DNA of 64,000 bases from Galeopsis tetrahit (GCA_963675135.1 OY776125.1:23858565-23922564); one strand, 5' to 3'. Shown: positions 35,907 through 48,208, counted from the stretch's first letter. Notes: generated from the letters alone by a model not told the origin. A program made the numbers and translations.

Positions 35907-36640
35907 TATGTTTTTAAAGATTAATAATAATAATCCATTTAAAGCACAAACATCCCACGTTTGAAAATGAGCATGAGATTAAGAACATGACCTTATTTAG
36001 AGCATGCAAGCATATATTCCTAGCTTGATCGATCGATATGAACGAATTATTTGACCTCTATATTCTTCACTTTTATTGCATTAAACAAATAATTTGTCAC
36101 ATTCTCATCACCTAACCAATCTTCTTTTCTTTGAAAACGAATGGACGACTCTATATCAATAAATCAATTAAAAAAAAAAAAAAACACTCGAGGCCAATCT
36201 AAATTATCTATGAACTACTTTATTTGAAATAATACTAAATACGCTCTAAAATATAGTATGAATGGGAAGTTTGAAATAAATATATTACAAAATTAATTAG
36301 TTTAAATATTTTCATTTTACATAAACGTGACGTGGCTTGCGAGATAAATTAAGTGTCAATCTTATGTATAAAGTGTTATCTATTTGTTAAATTAAAAAAA
36401 TAAAGAAAGAAGAAAACGTGAAATAATTCGAATGAGATCACATGTTTCAATTTTAGTGTTTGAACGGATAACCCTTTTTCATTTTTTGATCATGAGTCAA
36501 ACAAATTACTAATTCTTTTGTCGGTCAATGCCGGGGTAATTTGGCAATATTTTGACCACAAACACTTTTGATAATTTGGACAAATTAAATTAATTGGGTA
36601 GATTCGATACGTACTAGCCTAAATCCATATCCACCGATCG
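35907..36640. other. Upstream region of glutaredoxin 2
   Basis: AT-rich with no gene or complete element recognised. A likely TATA box (CTATATATAG, 36651-36660) follows, 56-65 bases upstream of the ATG. Confidence 0.4.
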
Positions 36641-36715
36641 ACCCCTCTACCTATATATAGATGATCAAATCAAAACCTCAAATCCATCATCAAGATTTCA
36701 ACAAAAACATAAGAA

Positions 36716-37048
36716 ATGGAGTCTTCGAACAATAATAATAATAATATAGTAGTGAAATTAGGTGCACAAAATGCAGTGGTGATATTCAGCAAGAGTAGGT
36801 GCTGCATGTGCCACGCAATCAAGAGGCTCTTCTACGAGCAAGGAGTTAGTCCGGTGGTGTACGAGTTGGACGAGTTGCAAGCGGGCCACGAAATGGAGGC
36901 AGCCCTCAAGAAGCTAGGGTGCACCCCATCGGTTCCAGCTGTGTTCGTTGGTGGCAACTTTGTTGGTTCGTCTCGTAATGTCTTGACTCTTCACCTTGAT
37001 GGCACCTTGAACAAGATGCTTAAAAACGCCGGAGCTCTCTGGCTTTAA
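36716..37048 (+). CDS. CC-type glutaredoxin 2 (CCMC, ALWL)
   Basis: Intronless, 110 residues. CCMC at residues 29-32 after VVIFSKSR, S-V-P followed by AVFVGG, and a C-terminal KNAGALWL with an L-x-x-M-L segment just before it. Those C-terminal motifs are linked in this family to TOPLESS and TGA-factor interaction. The N-terminus is eight residues longer than its neighbours and carries a run of six asparagines encoded by an AAC/AAT microsatellite, which is probably length-variable. A likely TATA box lies at 36651-36660. The catalytic chemistry of CC-type members is weak or undefined; a regulatory role in transcription is better supported for the family. Confidence 0.95.
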   Translation: MESSNNNNNNIVVKLGAQNAVVIFSKSRCCMCHAIKRLFYEQGVSPVVYELDELQAGHEMEAALKKLGCTPSVPAVFVGGNFVGSSRNVLTLHLDGTLNKMLKNAGALWL

Positions 37049-38168
37049 TGTAATCACTTCTACACTTTAACATGCCGTATGTGTGGGCTTGTCACATTTA
37101 ACCTTTTAAGTGTAAATTAATGTAATGTAGCTTCACTTGACTAATCATCAGTCATCCTTGTTTCATCACCTGTAATATTTTAATGAGAAAAATTATGTGC
37201 AATATTACACTTGTAATATCCTTCTATTTATTTAAGGAAGAAACAAAGAAAATTGCAAATCAAATTCGGGTCGAAACCGAATCAACTGAATATTCTCACA
37301 AAAATTGCACAAGAAAAACATAAAAACTCACTCTCAGATCTATGTTATTATTAAGGGAAACGCGTGTTACTGTAAGGGCAAGTATGTGTTACTTGTTCTT
37401 AAAATAACATATTTGCTATTATAGTAACACATGCTTGAAAACAAAGTTTTCTGTTCTTCTTGAACAAATTTTGTGGAAAAAAAATTTCAAACACAATTTT
37501 AATTTGGGTTTATACATTCATTTTTGCCTATTTTAATTACCTTATATTGATTGTGTTTTGTTTGAAAAGTTGCTTGAATATTTTCATGTTACATATTGCA
37601 AAATAATGACAGGAATCGCATATTGAAAAACAAAGAAAACAATCGAAACTGTACAACTCCATCGTTAATTTGGTGGATTAAATACTATGCGACAATTAAT
37701 TAAAGCTTACAAAAAAAGTGATCAATGTAATTAGCTTTCTAGTAACTACAATTATATATTATCTTATTTCTTTCTTTTCTCTGTACACTGATCGTGCCAT
37801 TATTTTGCATCATTGACAAATTTTTACGTGAATCAGTTTTATATACCGTGAAATCAATTTGCATTTTGGGTATATTTTTTTAATGATATTGGCTGTTTTA
37901 TATGAAAATATGATATTCATTGTAAACAGGTGTATGGTAAAACCGATTCACACTAGATCAACTCGGTATAATTTCGTATGAGCTGCCAAACCAACTCTTC
38001 AATATTAATTTTAGTCCTCTTACTAGTTCATAAATGGCTTGATTATATTTTTGCTGTCTTAATGTTGCTATTCAGTATTTATGTATGGTCAAATATACGT
38101 GACTTATGATTTGACTAACAAACAAAGATGAAAGGATGTATATGATATGTTTTTCACTTAATGTTAGA
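37049..38168. other. Gene-free region after glutaredoxin 2
   Basis: AT-rich, no coding content seen. Confidence 0.4.
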
Positions 38169-38502
38169 TAGATATGAGCGGTTTTTAACCAGCAAATCGA
38201 AAAATGGTGTTCGGTTTTGGTTGTAAATATTTTGGCACATCGCAAACTGTTGATTTGACGGTTTTTTAATTTTTTTAATACACAATTCTTCTATTTTCTA
38301 TGTATAAATTTTAATTATATATATTTTTATTAAATTCTAGTAATGTATATTTTTAAAAAAAAAGTTAAAACGAATAAAAAAACGAGTGAAAACAAAGAAA
38401 GAAAAAAAAAACGAAACGAAACTGCCGAACCGCCGATTTTGAGGTTCGGTTGCAAATTTTGCAAAACTGTAACTCGCGGTTTTTTGAAATTGTGCATGTC
38501 TA
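38169..38502. mobile_element. hAT-type MITE
   Basis: Left end TAGATATGAGCGGTTTT and inverted right end TAGACATGCACAATTTC. The 8-bp duplication ATGTTAGA (38161-38168 and 38503-38510) is the hAT signature. 334 bp, with CGGTTCGGTT-like motifs and no coding capacity. Confidence 0.88.
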
Positions 38503-38696
38503 ATGTTAGAGATGAAGAGTGAGTAATTTTCTTTTGCACCCAGATTGTCTCTTTATTATTAGTTGGTCAATGGCCTATAAATAGTAGGTTCAATGCAAAC
38601 ATAATTTGCCGCTATTACCATTCGCGAAGCCAGGATTTGAAATTGGCGGGGCCGGATTTGAAATTAGGGGTACAAAAAATATTAAGTTAAACACTA

Positions 38697-39184
38697 TTCT
38701 CTCTGTCTCCTATTTAATGACACATTTTATCATTTTTAATGTTCCTTAGTAAAAAAATATTTTAACTATCTTCTCAAAATATTTCAATATTACATCAAAT
38801 TTTATTGTTTTATACTCCCTCCGTCCCTTTATAAGTTTCCCACTTTCCTTTTATGGATGTCTCACAATAAGTTTCCCATTTCATATTTTTCTATTTTTGG
38901 CATATGATTTTCTCTCTCCCAATCACATCACTTACACTTTATCTATTATTTTATCATACTTCATCTCACACTCATCTATTATTTTCTCCCTCACCATCAC
39001 ATCACTTGTACTACATCTATTATTTAATTATATTTCTTAATCAAAACAACCAAAAGAAAGGGGAAACTTATACCGGGACGGAGGGAGTACTTCCCAATTT
39101 TTATCTCTCATAATACTAATAAATCATTCATATATTAAATCTCGTGCCCAAAAGTTATGGATCCTTAGTAAAGGACCGAAAAAG
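38697..39184. mobile_element. Stowaway-like MITE interrupted by another MITE
   Basis: Outer ends TTCTCTCTGTCTCC and the inverse of CCGAAAAAG..., TA flanks (38695-38696 and 39185-39186). Its two halves match the continuous element at 3016-3342, and the interruption falls exactly at the TA-flanked insert 38815-39087. Confidence 0.65.
38815..39087 (+). mobile_element. Stowaway-like MITE nested in the previous element
   Basis: CTCCCTCCGTCCCTTTATAA at the left and its inverse at the right, TA duplication at 38813-38814 and 39088-39089. 273 bp. The element at 49260-49529 is the same family in the opposite orientation. Confidence 0.85.
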
Positions 39185-39189
39185 TATAT

Positions 39190-39791
39190 ATATTTAATAA
39201 TAAAGTTAAAAAATTTCTAGACATTTTTTTTATGTAACATACTTATATACCTTTTGTTTTATTGAATTTGAGATGAAATAAATGATGAGGTTGAATTTGA
39301 GAGACTCATCTCTCTTGGGTAAGTGCAAGGAGCTTCTTGAGATTTTATTCCTTTGAATATAAATTTTTGTAGATCCTGTTATTTTTCATTGTCTTAAATT
39401 TCTTTGACATAAATTTATTTTTCGTCTTTTTCTAATTAAATTAGATAAAAAAATTAACAATTATAATTAATGTAGTAGATTAGCAAATATAATTTATTAA
39501 TTCTACAATCAAATAATTTAAATTTCAAAATTTTAAACCATTATCTATTTTAATTAAATTAATTTAGCATTAGTAATTTAGCAATTATAATATAAACCCT
39601 AATTCATTACTTATTAGTTATAAATCTAAACAAATTCATTCATTAATTAAAAATTATATATAACTAAATAAATAATAAGTATGAATAAATATATTAAATA
39701 AAAAAAATACGGAGTATAAATTAAATAGTAATAAGCAGTTTAATTGAACCTTTATTTGGACCTTTATTTTTGCAGGTTTATTGCATGAACT
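39190..39791. other. Gene-free AT-rich spacer
   Basis: No coding content or element recognised between the nested MITEs and the MULE-like element. Confidence 0.4.
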
Positions 39792-40455
39792 TTAAATTAA
39801 GGGTGCGGCTAAAGGCACCCGGATTTCCTATGAGTACATCTACGGAGAATTTTTTTTGTTCCAGGGGTGGTGCGAAAAAGACGTTTTTACCCCTCCTGTA
39901 GTTTTTTTTAAAAAAAAATCGGATGAGTACACCCATCTATTCCGATTCGCACACGATCCATCATTTCACATACGAATCATTCCGATTCCCACCATCAACA
40001 TCAAAAATCCTAAAAATTCAAAATTTCAACTAACAAAAATAAAATCTTCACATGTTCGAAAATTTTACCAAAACAAAGTTGAGATGTTCGAAAATTTTAC
40101 CAAAACAAACCCAATATGTTCGAAAAAAATTTCAAAACAACTTAGATTTGTTCGAAAAAAAATTCGAACATCTTGTTCGAAATTTTTTCCAAAACAAATT
40201 CAAGTTGTTAGAATTTTTTTTAAAAACAAACGCAATATGTTCGAAATTTTTTCCAAAACAAACTCAATATGTTCGAAAATAATTCTTGAACTACTAAAAA
40301 CCCTAATTTTTGGAAAAACTGTAAAAAAAAAACTTACCTTCGAACGGCGGCGGCGTGGGTAGCTGGGTGCGATGAAGGGGAGTGGGAGGGGTTGCGGCCG
40401 CGAAGGGAAGGGGAAGGGGCTGCGGCCGCGAAGGGGAGGGGAAGGGACTGCGGCC

Positions 40456-42089
40456 TGATTCACGTGTTATGCAACACTAAATAAACAACCGCAAGTATAC
40501 GGCGTCTATCGTAGCGTGATAAGCACGAGGTCGATCCCACGAGGAGGTTAAGCGTAAAAGGGTAGTTTGCTAGTCGAGTTCTAAGTAGACGTGATCGAAA
40601 TTTTGAAAGTTGAATTACTCCTAAGATTGTCTAACAATGTGTCACAAATAAACAACGAAAGAGTAATGACGAAATCGATCAAATAACATGCAAATCAAGA
40701 AAACGAAGGTAAAATGGATAAAAACGCAAAGAAGGAAAGGTGGGTTCCAAGGCAATTGTAGTATTTAGACGTCCGTTTATAAGAGTTATCTCGTTTAAAT
40801 GGCCATTAAGGTTATCTCAAATAGGGTGATCACACAAGAAGAACTAATCGATCTCTCGATACAAATTAATCCAAAGACGCAATGTAATATAAGCTCGTAT
40901 GTCTACATCACAAACATTACACCATCTAAAATAGATCCTAAGATCATTCGATTCCCTCTCCGATAATTAATCCTCTCTCGAGATCATAATAATACCGGGT
41001 TGCACATTCGCATACGATTAAATGGAATAAATCTCTCGATACTACCCCAATTAACAATGAATCAAGCAAATCATTATGGCCACTAACAACATGCTTTGCA
41101 ATGGATAATTGAATATGCAAATAAGAAATAAACACCAATTAAAGCAAGAAATTACTCATAAACATCAATCCAAATCTCTACAATGCCTTAGAACCACAAG
41201 TTGTTTAGCTAACTACTAACATAATGAAATTACAAATCCCAAATGAAATAACTAAATAAAAAGGAAAAGAAAGAGAAAGCTTAGTCTAGAATGTGGTAGG
41301 GAATGGAATTTGGGAGCTATTGCATCCTTTCTTCCTTGATTTGGTGGAGAATTGATGAAGATATGGCCAAAACACCTCCAAGTATGTGTAACTATGTGTG
41401 GATTGGGGGAGAATTCTTGGGTTTCAAGAAATAGGGTTTATATTGTGTTGGGGTAGGGTTTGGATGGACAATTTGCAAGTTGGTCCCTAAAAAATGGCCA
41501 AATTATGAAGATGGCACCGAAATTGAAGTTGGGCATGGGTGGAGCTCGACCGTGGCCTTGTCTCGGCTGAGGCGTGTGGAGCAAGGGAGGATGGAGCTCG
41601 ACCGTGGCATCATTTCGGCCGTGGTGTGCGGACAAAGCTGGGCTGGGGTGCTCGGCCGAGCTGTGTTCTCGGCCGTGCCCTTGAGTTGGCCAAAATCGCT
41701 GTATCGAGCTGCGTTTCTTCGAGCGTGGTGCACGTCCGTGGCCTGAAAATGGCTCGGCCGAGCCATGAGCTCGGCCGTGCTCCCTCTTGATTTCCACCTC
41801 TTCCTCGTTTCGTGCATATCTTTCGCCTCGGGTGTCGGATTGACTCGATTCTTTTGGCTATTCCACTCCGTTTTTCGAGACGAATCCAACCGTGCACTCC
41901 TCTTCCCGATCCAGTAAAGTATGGTTGATGTTTTGCTCCAAATTCCATCGTATTTCCTACAAAATCGACAAAACACAACCTTTCTCTCATTTCGGCTTAA
42001 ACAATCATATTCGATGCATAAATCAATGAAATCCACATCAAAACACGCTTAACATGTGCCTCTAAAACGTGTAAATTCCACCCGAATCA
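40456..42089 (-). repeat. 3' LTR of the Athila-like element
   Basis: 1634 bp, TG...CA ends, same length as the 5' copy. Contains repeated CTCGGCCG/TCGGCCGTG motifs near 41540-41790 that produce spurious open frames. Confidence 0.95.
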
Positions 42090-43799
42090 AACTCCCCCAA
42101 ACTTAAAATGTTGTTTGTCCTCAAACAACTAAGCACTTAAAGCAATGAGGGTGGAATGATCACAATGGAATATTCAATGTAATTCACACATGCAAAGTAG
42201 AGTGTAATGATATCTCTTTCTCAAAGTGCATCTCTCAATGAAGGTCATAGGCTCACTATTGCAATTCACACTCATGGACCAAAGAATGCATAAACACACA
42301 ACACATTGTGAATGGGAAACAAAATCCAAATGCTCAAGTCCTCTACTCACATGATGAAGTGTTTCTCTCAAACACACAAACAAATTGAGGATATTAATGC
42401 ACTCATCAACCAAGTTATGCTATGCAATCACCATATGCTTGCCCAACTTCTACTTTTCACAACACTCAAATGCTCAACAATGTGATCAATAGGACTTAAT
42501 CAAGGATGTAACATTGGCTCTTTGGACAAGGTAGGATGAATTTGGGAATTGTGACTCTTCTAGTGGAGGACAAAGCTTGTTGTTTTACAATGTGTGCTTT
42601 CACTTCCAAAGCTTACAACTTCATCCTCATTTTCTTTTTCCATTCTTTTCAAACATTCATCACCTTATCTTTTGAACCATTTTTCTTTTCAAGCTTTTGG
42701 GGCCCTTTGTCCCTCTTTTCTTTTCCTTGATTTTCTTTTTATCTTTCTCTTTTTCTTCTTTCAACTCTTCCAACTTTTCTTTTCACCAAAGATGTTCATT
42801 CAAGCACATGTTTTCCACTTTGTCTTTTATCCCCCACTAGATATAGGTATCAAAGGCTCAAAAAGGCTAAGTGGTTAACATTGTAGTTTGCCAAGAAAAT
42901 GAGGAATTAAGCTCAAGGGGCTAACTACGGAAAATTACTTCGGTTTTGGGAAATTTGGCTAAGTGACTCTTTTAGAACAAGATGGCCTATATCACATCAC
43001 AAAGTTTCACACAATCATGCTTTCACACAAGAACTTAGGCAAGTTCTAGGATTACTAGCAATAACATAGTCCACTCTCAAATGAACTAAACCGGATTACA
43101 TGCTCGATTTAAGGCTCAATTCTCACCGGTTTATTCAATAGGACTCTCACAATCATCAAATGTTCCCAAACAACAATACATCATGCATCCATGCTATCAA
43201 AGATCACAAATATGAACACAACATGATACTATTCTCCAACACCAATCATGCATACATTCAAAGCAAATAGACATCACCACAACTACTCAACCATGGATTC
43301 CAATGACTATTCATGCTCACATTTCACCAAAGATCCACTACCCAACATATAATCAAAACCAACTCAAACAATATAAGCATGTGAAAGCTAAGTGTGCGCC
43401 GGTGCAAAATGTGACACAAGTAGAATGACGAACCGGTGCAAGGGTAACAACTAGTAAAAAAAAAAAAAAAAAAAAAATAACTCACCCAAACTTAGAATTT
43501 TACTATGTATAAATTCTAAGTTTGGGGCTACAAGTTGTTACCTCCCTCCTTGCACATCCAAAGCTCTTCAAAGATCACCATTGCAACACTTGCTTTCTCC
43601 ACTCCAAAGTTGGTTTTGCTTCTTCTTCATTCTCCAAGACTTGCTATCCATAGTATTCTTCATCCATACCTACAAAATAAACCAAGCTATCAACACTACT
43701 AAAGCAATAAAAACATGAAAGCAATAAAACCTTGGGTTGCCTCCCAAGAAGCGCTATTTTTAACGTCCTATGCCGGACGGTTCTCCTTTGAGGGGAATA
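42090..43799 (-). other. Non-coding internal region of the Athila-like element
   Basis: Between the gag-protease stop and the 3' LTR. Starts with the purine tract at 42090-42103 (minus strand AGTTTGGGGGAGTT). Holds pyrimidine-rich tracts and an A run at about 43454-43477, but no pol domain in any frame. Confidence 0.7.
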
Positions 43800-46394
43800 T
43801 CAAGTCACCCCCTTGTCATCCTTGTTCTTGACCTTCTTGGCCCATGCTACCTTCTTGAAACCATTAAAGCATCCAAAAGCCACTCCATCCGGCTCTTCAA
43901 TTATGTCATAGGAGGTTGATGCTTCATTCATCCCCAAGTTCGTATAAGTAACTTTTCTTGATTTGGGGGAGTTTTTGAAGAAAACTCCCCCAAACTTGGC
44001 CTTCTTGCCCATCTCTAACTCCTTGTCTTCCACCTTGGGGTTCTCCTCCACAATATTTATCTTGGGCTCTTCTTCCACCTCCTTTCTCATGGGTATTGGG
44101 GGATACTCTCCCTTAGGAAACCCATACTCTCCAGTCTCATCGTTTCGGAGTTTGATAGCTCTAAACATGTCAATCGTAACTATCTCTTGATTCATTCGAA
44201 GCTCCAACTCTCCATTCCTCATATCAAGAATAACCCCTCCGGTTGCCAAAAATGGCCTTCCCAATATCAATGGAATGTTTTTGTCTTCCTCCATATCCAA
44301 AACCACAAAGTCTACCGGAAAAAGAAATTTGTCGATTTTGACCAATACATCCTCCGCTATACCCAAAGGGTATGTCATAGACCTATCCGCCAATTGGAGG
44401 TTCATTGTGGTTGGTGTGAGCTCTCCTAAACCAAGTGACTTGAAGAGTGACAATGGCATGAGGTTGATGCTTGCTCCCGAATCACATAGAGCTCTTAATG
44501 TACCTCTATCTCCAATAGTGCATGATAAAGTGAAGGATCCGGGATCCCTAAGCTTTGGAGGTAACTTAGCTTGAATTACGGAGCTACAATGTTCGGCTAA
44601 GTGCACCGTCTCATACGCCTCAATTTCCCTCTTGTGTGACATTATCTCCTTCAAGAATTTGAAGTAATGCGGTATTTGTTCAAGAGCTTCGGCGAAAGGG
44701 ATGTTGATATGGAGTTTCTTGAACATCTCCGCGAACTTGACAAACTTGCTATCCAAGTTCTTCTTCTTCACCCTTTGCGGATATGGGATGGGCATTACAT
44801 TTTTATTAAACAAAGGAGGGATTGCCTCCCCACTCTTCTTCTTCTCTACTTTCTCTTTCCCTAAGCCATCATCTTTGTCAACACCCTCGGGTGCCATTAC
44901 CACTTCCTCCTCTAACGGCATCTTGGGCCCTTCGTAGCTCGTCCCACTTCTTAACCTTATGGCTTTGCATTGCTCCTTGGGATTTAGCTCCGTGTTAGAG
45001 GGGAATTGCCCCGGAACGTGTTGCTTTCCAATGGCATTAGCAAGTTGGCTCACTTGCTTTTCTATGACTTTCATGTGGTTTGCCATATTCTTGATCATTT
45101 CTCCTTGTTCCTCAAATCTTTGCCGAGTTATGTTTGCATTCTCTCTAGTCTCTCTCATGAATTTCGTGGTTTCCCCCATAAAAGCACCAAACATATCCTC
45201 CATTGATGGCTTTGATGAAGACTCCACAATAGCTCCATCTCTAACATTAAAATTTGGAGGTGGGACAATGGCATTCCTTGTGTTGGCATAGGAAAAATTC
45301 TCATGTTGCCTCAATCCGGGATGATATTGATTCGGATTAGGAGGTTGCCTCTCATTCCAACCTCTTTCTCGAAAATGACGATCCCTTTGATTGTTCATAT
45401 AATGGGCCTCTTCATATTGTTCATCACTAGGTCCCATTAGTGACTTGGCCGCCATCATCGAAGTCAACTTATCCATCTTGTTGGATAAAGTAGCCAAATC
45501 ATCCGACTCCTTAGTGGAAGCAACTTTCCGGCCTTGCATTCTTTCGGATGGCCATTGGTGTCCATTCTTTGCCATTTCCTCTAGAAGCACATAGCCTTCA
45601 TCCGTCGTCTTTCCAAGCAAAGAACCTCCACCGGTCGAGGCGTCCACCATCCCCCTCGTTCGATGGTCCATCCCATTGTAGAAGTAACAAATCAATTGGT
45701 CTCTCGAGAATCCATATTGAGGACAACTCCGTATGAGATCCTTGAAACGCTCCCAAGCCTCGGCTAAAGACTCATCATCGTCTTGCATGAAAGAAGAAAT
45801 TTCTCCTCTTATCTTGATGGTCTTGCTTGGAGGAAAGTACTTCATGAGGAAAGCATCTACAAGATCGGCCCAATTTTCGATCGTCCTTAGATCAAGGGAC
45901 ATGTACCATTGCTTTGCACGATCACAGAGGGAGAATGGGAACAATTGGAGACGAATGTAATCTTGAGGGACACGATTAATCTTAACCGTTCCACTTATCT
46001 CTAGGAATTGAGATAAATGGAGGTTAGGATCCTCCTTTGACAACCCTCCAAATTGGTTGTTTTGAACCATCATGATTAGGGCCGGCTTGAGCTCAAAGTT
46101 ATGAGCATCAACGGGTTCCCGACCCGCTCCTCCATAGGGCCTCGGAATTGGGCGGAAATGATCTCTTAGTACCCTTTGTGGTCGATTTCCCCCATTCCCA
46201 TTCGGTTCCTCAAATCCATCAACCCCTTGATTCTCGACTTCCTCCTCGACCTCTTCTACAACCGGATTCTCTCTTCGGTTCATTCTTTCCAACTCTAGTT
46301 TTCTCCTTTCGGCGTTCCTTCTTCGACAATTGGCCTCAATCTCCGGATCTAAAGGTAGCACGTCTTGGTGGTTCCTCCTAGATCGTGTGATCAT
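43800..46394 (-). CDS. Gag-protease polyprotein of the Athila-like element
   Basis: Uninterrupted 864-codon frame. The retrotransposon gag domain spans roughly residues 125-260 (RLQLFPFSLCDRAKQWYMSL, then a W-x-x-F-K-x-L-x-R-x-C-P block). A coiled, charged region lies near 400-460. An aspartic protease follows, with the DSGAS catalytic motif near residue 638 and a LILGRPFLAT flap near 700. The frame ends without entering reverse transcriptase. The intact long frame with no stops suggests the protein may still be made. Its coat could package its own RNA while a full-length relative supplies pol; this is inference. Confidence 0.93.
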   Translation of the reverse strand: MITRSRRNHQDVLPLDPEIEANCRRRNAERRKLELERMNRRENPVVEEVEEEVENQGVDGFEEPNGNGGNRPQRVLRDHFRPIPRPYGGAGREPVDAHNFELKPALIMMVQNNQFGGLSKEDPNLHLSQFLEISGTVKINRVPQDYIRLQLFPFSLCDRAKQWYMSLDLRTIENWADLVDAFLMKYFPPSKTIKIRGEISSFMQDDDESLAEAWERFKDLIRSCPQYGFSRDQLICYFYNGMDHRTRGMVDASTGGGSLLGKTTDEGYVLLEEMAKNGHQWPSERMQGRKVASTKESDDLATLSNKMDKLTSMMAAKSLMGPSDEQYEEAHYMNNQRDRHFRERGWNERQPPNPNQYHPGLRQHENFSYANTRNAIVPPPNFNVRDGAIVESSSKPSMEDMFGAFMGETTKFMRETRENANITRQRFEEQGEMIKNMANHMKVIEKQVSQLANAIGKQHVPGQFPSNTELNPKEQCKAIRLRSGTSYEGPKMPLEEEVVMAPEGVDKDDGLGKEKVEKKKSGEAIPPLFNKNVMPIPYPQRVKKKNLDSKFVKFAEMFKKLHINIPFAEALEQIPHYFKFLKEIMSHKREIEAYETVHLAEHCSSVIQAKLPPKLRDPGSFTLSCTIGDRGTLRALCDSGASINLMPLSLFKSLGLGELTPTTMNLQLADRSMTYPLGIAEDVLVKIDKFLFPVDFVVLDMEEDKNIPLILGRPFLATGGVILDMRNGELELRMNQEIVTIDMFRAIKLRNDETGEYGFPKGEYPPIPMRKEVEEEPKINIVEENPKVEDKELEMGKKAKFGGVFFKNSPKSRKVTYTNLGMNEASTSYDIIEEPDGVAFGCFNGFKKVAWAKKVKNKDDKGVT

Positions 46395-46550
46395 AAACCA
46401 TGTCTATCAAAAGAACGAACAAGAGTGAGATATACAAATAAGCTCAAAGTAACAAACACAAGTATTTTTGGATTTTTGCAACTAAAGAAAAACAAATAAA
46501 TTGTCTAAACTAAAACTCTCATAGCCTACACTCTAGAGCTTATAAAAACC

Positions 46551-46568
46551 TCCCCGGCAACGGCGCCA
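46551..46568 (-). other. Primer-binding site, tRNA-Asp type
   Basis: Minus strand TGGCGCCGTTGCCGGGGA, six bases inside the 5' LTR. Complementary to the 3' end of plant tRNA-Asp(GTC). Confidence 0.85.
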
Positions 46569-46574
46569 TAAACT

Positions 46575-48208
46575 TGATTCACGTGTTATGCAACACTAAA
46601 TAAACAACCGCAAGTATACGACGTCTATCGTAGCGTGATAAGCACGAGGTCGATCCCACGAGGAGGTTAAGCGTAAAAGGGTAGTTTGCTAGTCGAGTTC
46701 TAAGTAGACGTGATCGAAATTTTGAAAGTTGAATTACTCCTAAGATTGTCTAACAATGTGTCACAAATAAACAACGAAAGAGTAATGACGAAATCGATCA
46801 AATAACATGCAAATCAAGAAAACGAAGGTAAAATGGATAAAAACGCAAAGAAGGAAAGGTGGGTTCCAAGGCAATTGTAGTATTTAGACGTCCGTTTATA
46901 AGAGTTATCTCGTTTAAATGGCCATTAAGGTTATCTCAAATAGGGTGATCACACAAGAAGAACTAATCGATCTCTCGATACAAATTAATCCAAAGACGCA
47001 ATGTAATATAAGCTCGTATGTCTACATCACAAACATTACACCATCTAAAATAGCTCCTAAGATCATTAGATTCCCTCTCCGATAATTAATCCTCTCTCGA
47101 GATCATAATAATACCGGGTTGCACATTCGCATACGATTAAATGGAATAAATCTCTCGATACTACCCCAATTAACAATGAATCAAGCAAATCATTATGGCC
47201 ACTAACAACATGCTTTGCAATGGATAATTGAATATGCAAATAAGAAATAAACACCAATTAAAGCAATAAATTACTCATAAACATCAATCCAAATCTCTAC
47301 AATGCCTTAGAACCACAAGTTGTTTAGCTAACTACTAACATAATGAAATTACAAATCCCAAATGAAATAACTAAATAAAAAGGAAAAGAAAGAGAAAGCT
47401 TAGTCTAGAATGTGGTAGGGAATGGAATTTGGGAGCTATTGCATCCTTTCTTCCTTGATTTGGTGGAGAATTGATGAAGATATGGCCAAAACACCTCCAA
47501 GTATGTGTAACTATGTGTGGATTGGGGGAGAATTCTTGGGTTTCAAGAAATAGGGTTTATATAGTGTTGGGGTAGGGTTTGGATGGACAATTTGCAAGTT
47601 GGTCCCTAAAAAATGGCCAAATTATGAAGATGGCACCGAAATTGAAGTTGGGCATGGGTGGAGCTCGACCGTGGCCTTGTCTCGGCCGAGGCGTGTGGAG
47701 CAAGGGAGGATGGAGCTCGGCCGTGGCATCATTTCGGCCGTGGTGTGCGGACAAAGTTGGGCTGGGGTGCTCGGTCGAGCTGTGTTCTCGGTCGTGCCCT
47801 TGAGTTGGCCAAAATCGCTGTATCGAGCTGCGTTTCTTCGAGCGTGGTGCACGTCCGTGGCCTGAAAATGGCTCGGCCGAGCCATGAGCTCGGCCGTGCT
47901 CCCTCTTGATTTCCACCTCTTCCTCGTTTCGTGCATATCTTTCGCCTCGGGTGTCGGATTGACTCGATTCTTTTGGCTATTCCACTCCGTTTTTCGAGAC
48001 GAATCCAACCGTGCACTCCTCTTCCCGATCCAGTAAAGTATGGTTGATGTTTTGCTCCAAATTCCATCGTATTTCCTACAAAATCGACAAAACACAACCT
48101 TTCTTTCATTTCGGCTTAAACAATCATATTCGATGCATAAATCAATGAAATCCACATCAAAACACGCTTAACATGTGCCTCTAAAACGTGTAAATTCCAC
48201 CCGAATCA
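46575..48208 (-). repeat. 5' LTR of the Athila-like element
   Basis: 1634 bp, about 11 differences from the 3' LTR by eye, several of them C/T or G/A. Confidence 0.95.

Larger units (their letters stand above)
40456..48208 (-). mobile_element. Athila-like Ty3/gypsy retrotransposon, non-autonomous (gag-protease only)
   Basis: Two 1634-bp LTRs (40456-42089 and 46575-48208), each TGATTCACGTG...CCGAATCA, flanked by the 5-bp duplication CGGCC (40451-40455 and 48209-48213). Read on the minus strand, the primer site at 46568-46551 is TGGCGCCGTTGCCGGGGA, complementary to the 3' end of tRNA-Asp, as in Athila/Tat elements. A purine tract (AGTTTGGGGGAGTT) precedes the 3' LTR. The internal 4.5 kb has one long frame (gag-protease) and no reverse transcriptase, RNase H or integrase. 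I count about 11 differences between the LTRs, under 1%, indicating recent insertion. Confidence 0.95.

Noticed and set aside
39856..40362. 168-codon frame in the left arm of the MULE-like element
   Set aside because: It translates tandem TGTTCGAAAATTTT-type repeats plus low-complexity sequence; no domain, and the repeat explains the open frame.
41438..42036. Overlapping open frames on both strands inside the 3' LTR (and the same set at 47557-48155)
   Set aside because: They occur identically in both LTRs, overlap on both strands and arise from GC-rich CTCGGCCG repeats. LTRs are not coding here.
43963..45960. Several plus-strand frames of 60-110 codons
   Set aside because: Shadows of the 864-codon minus-strand gag-protease gene.
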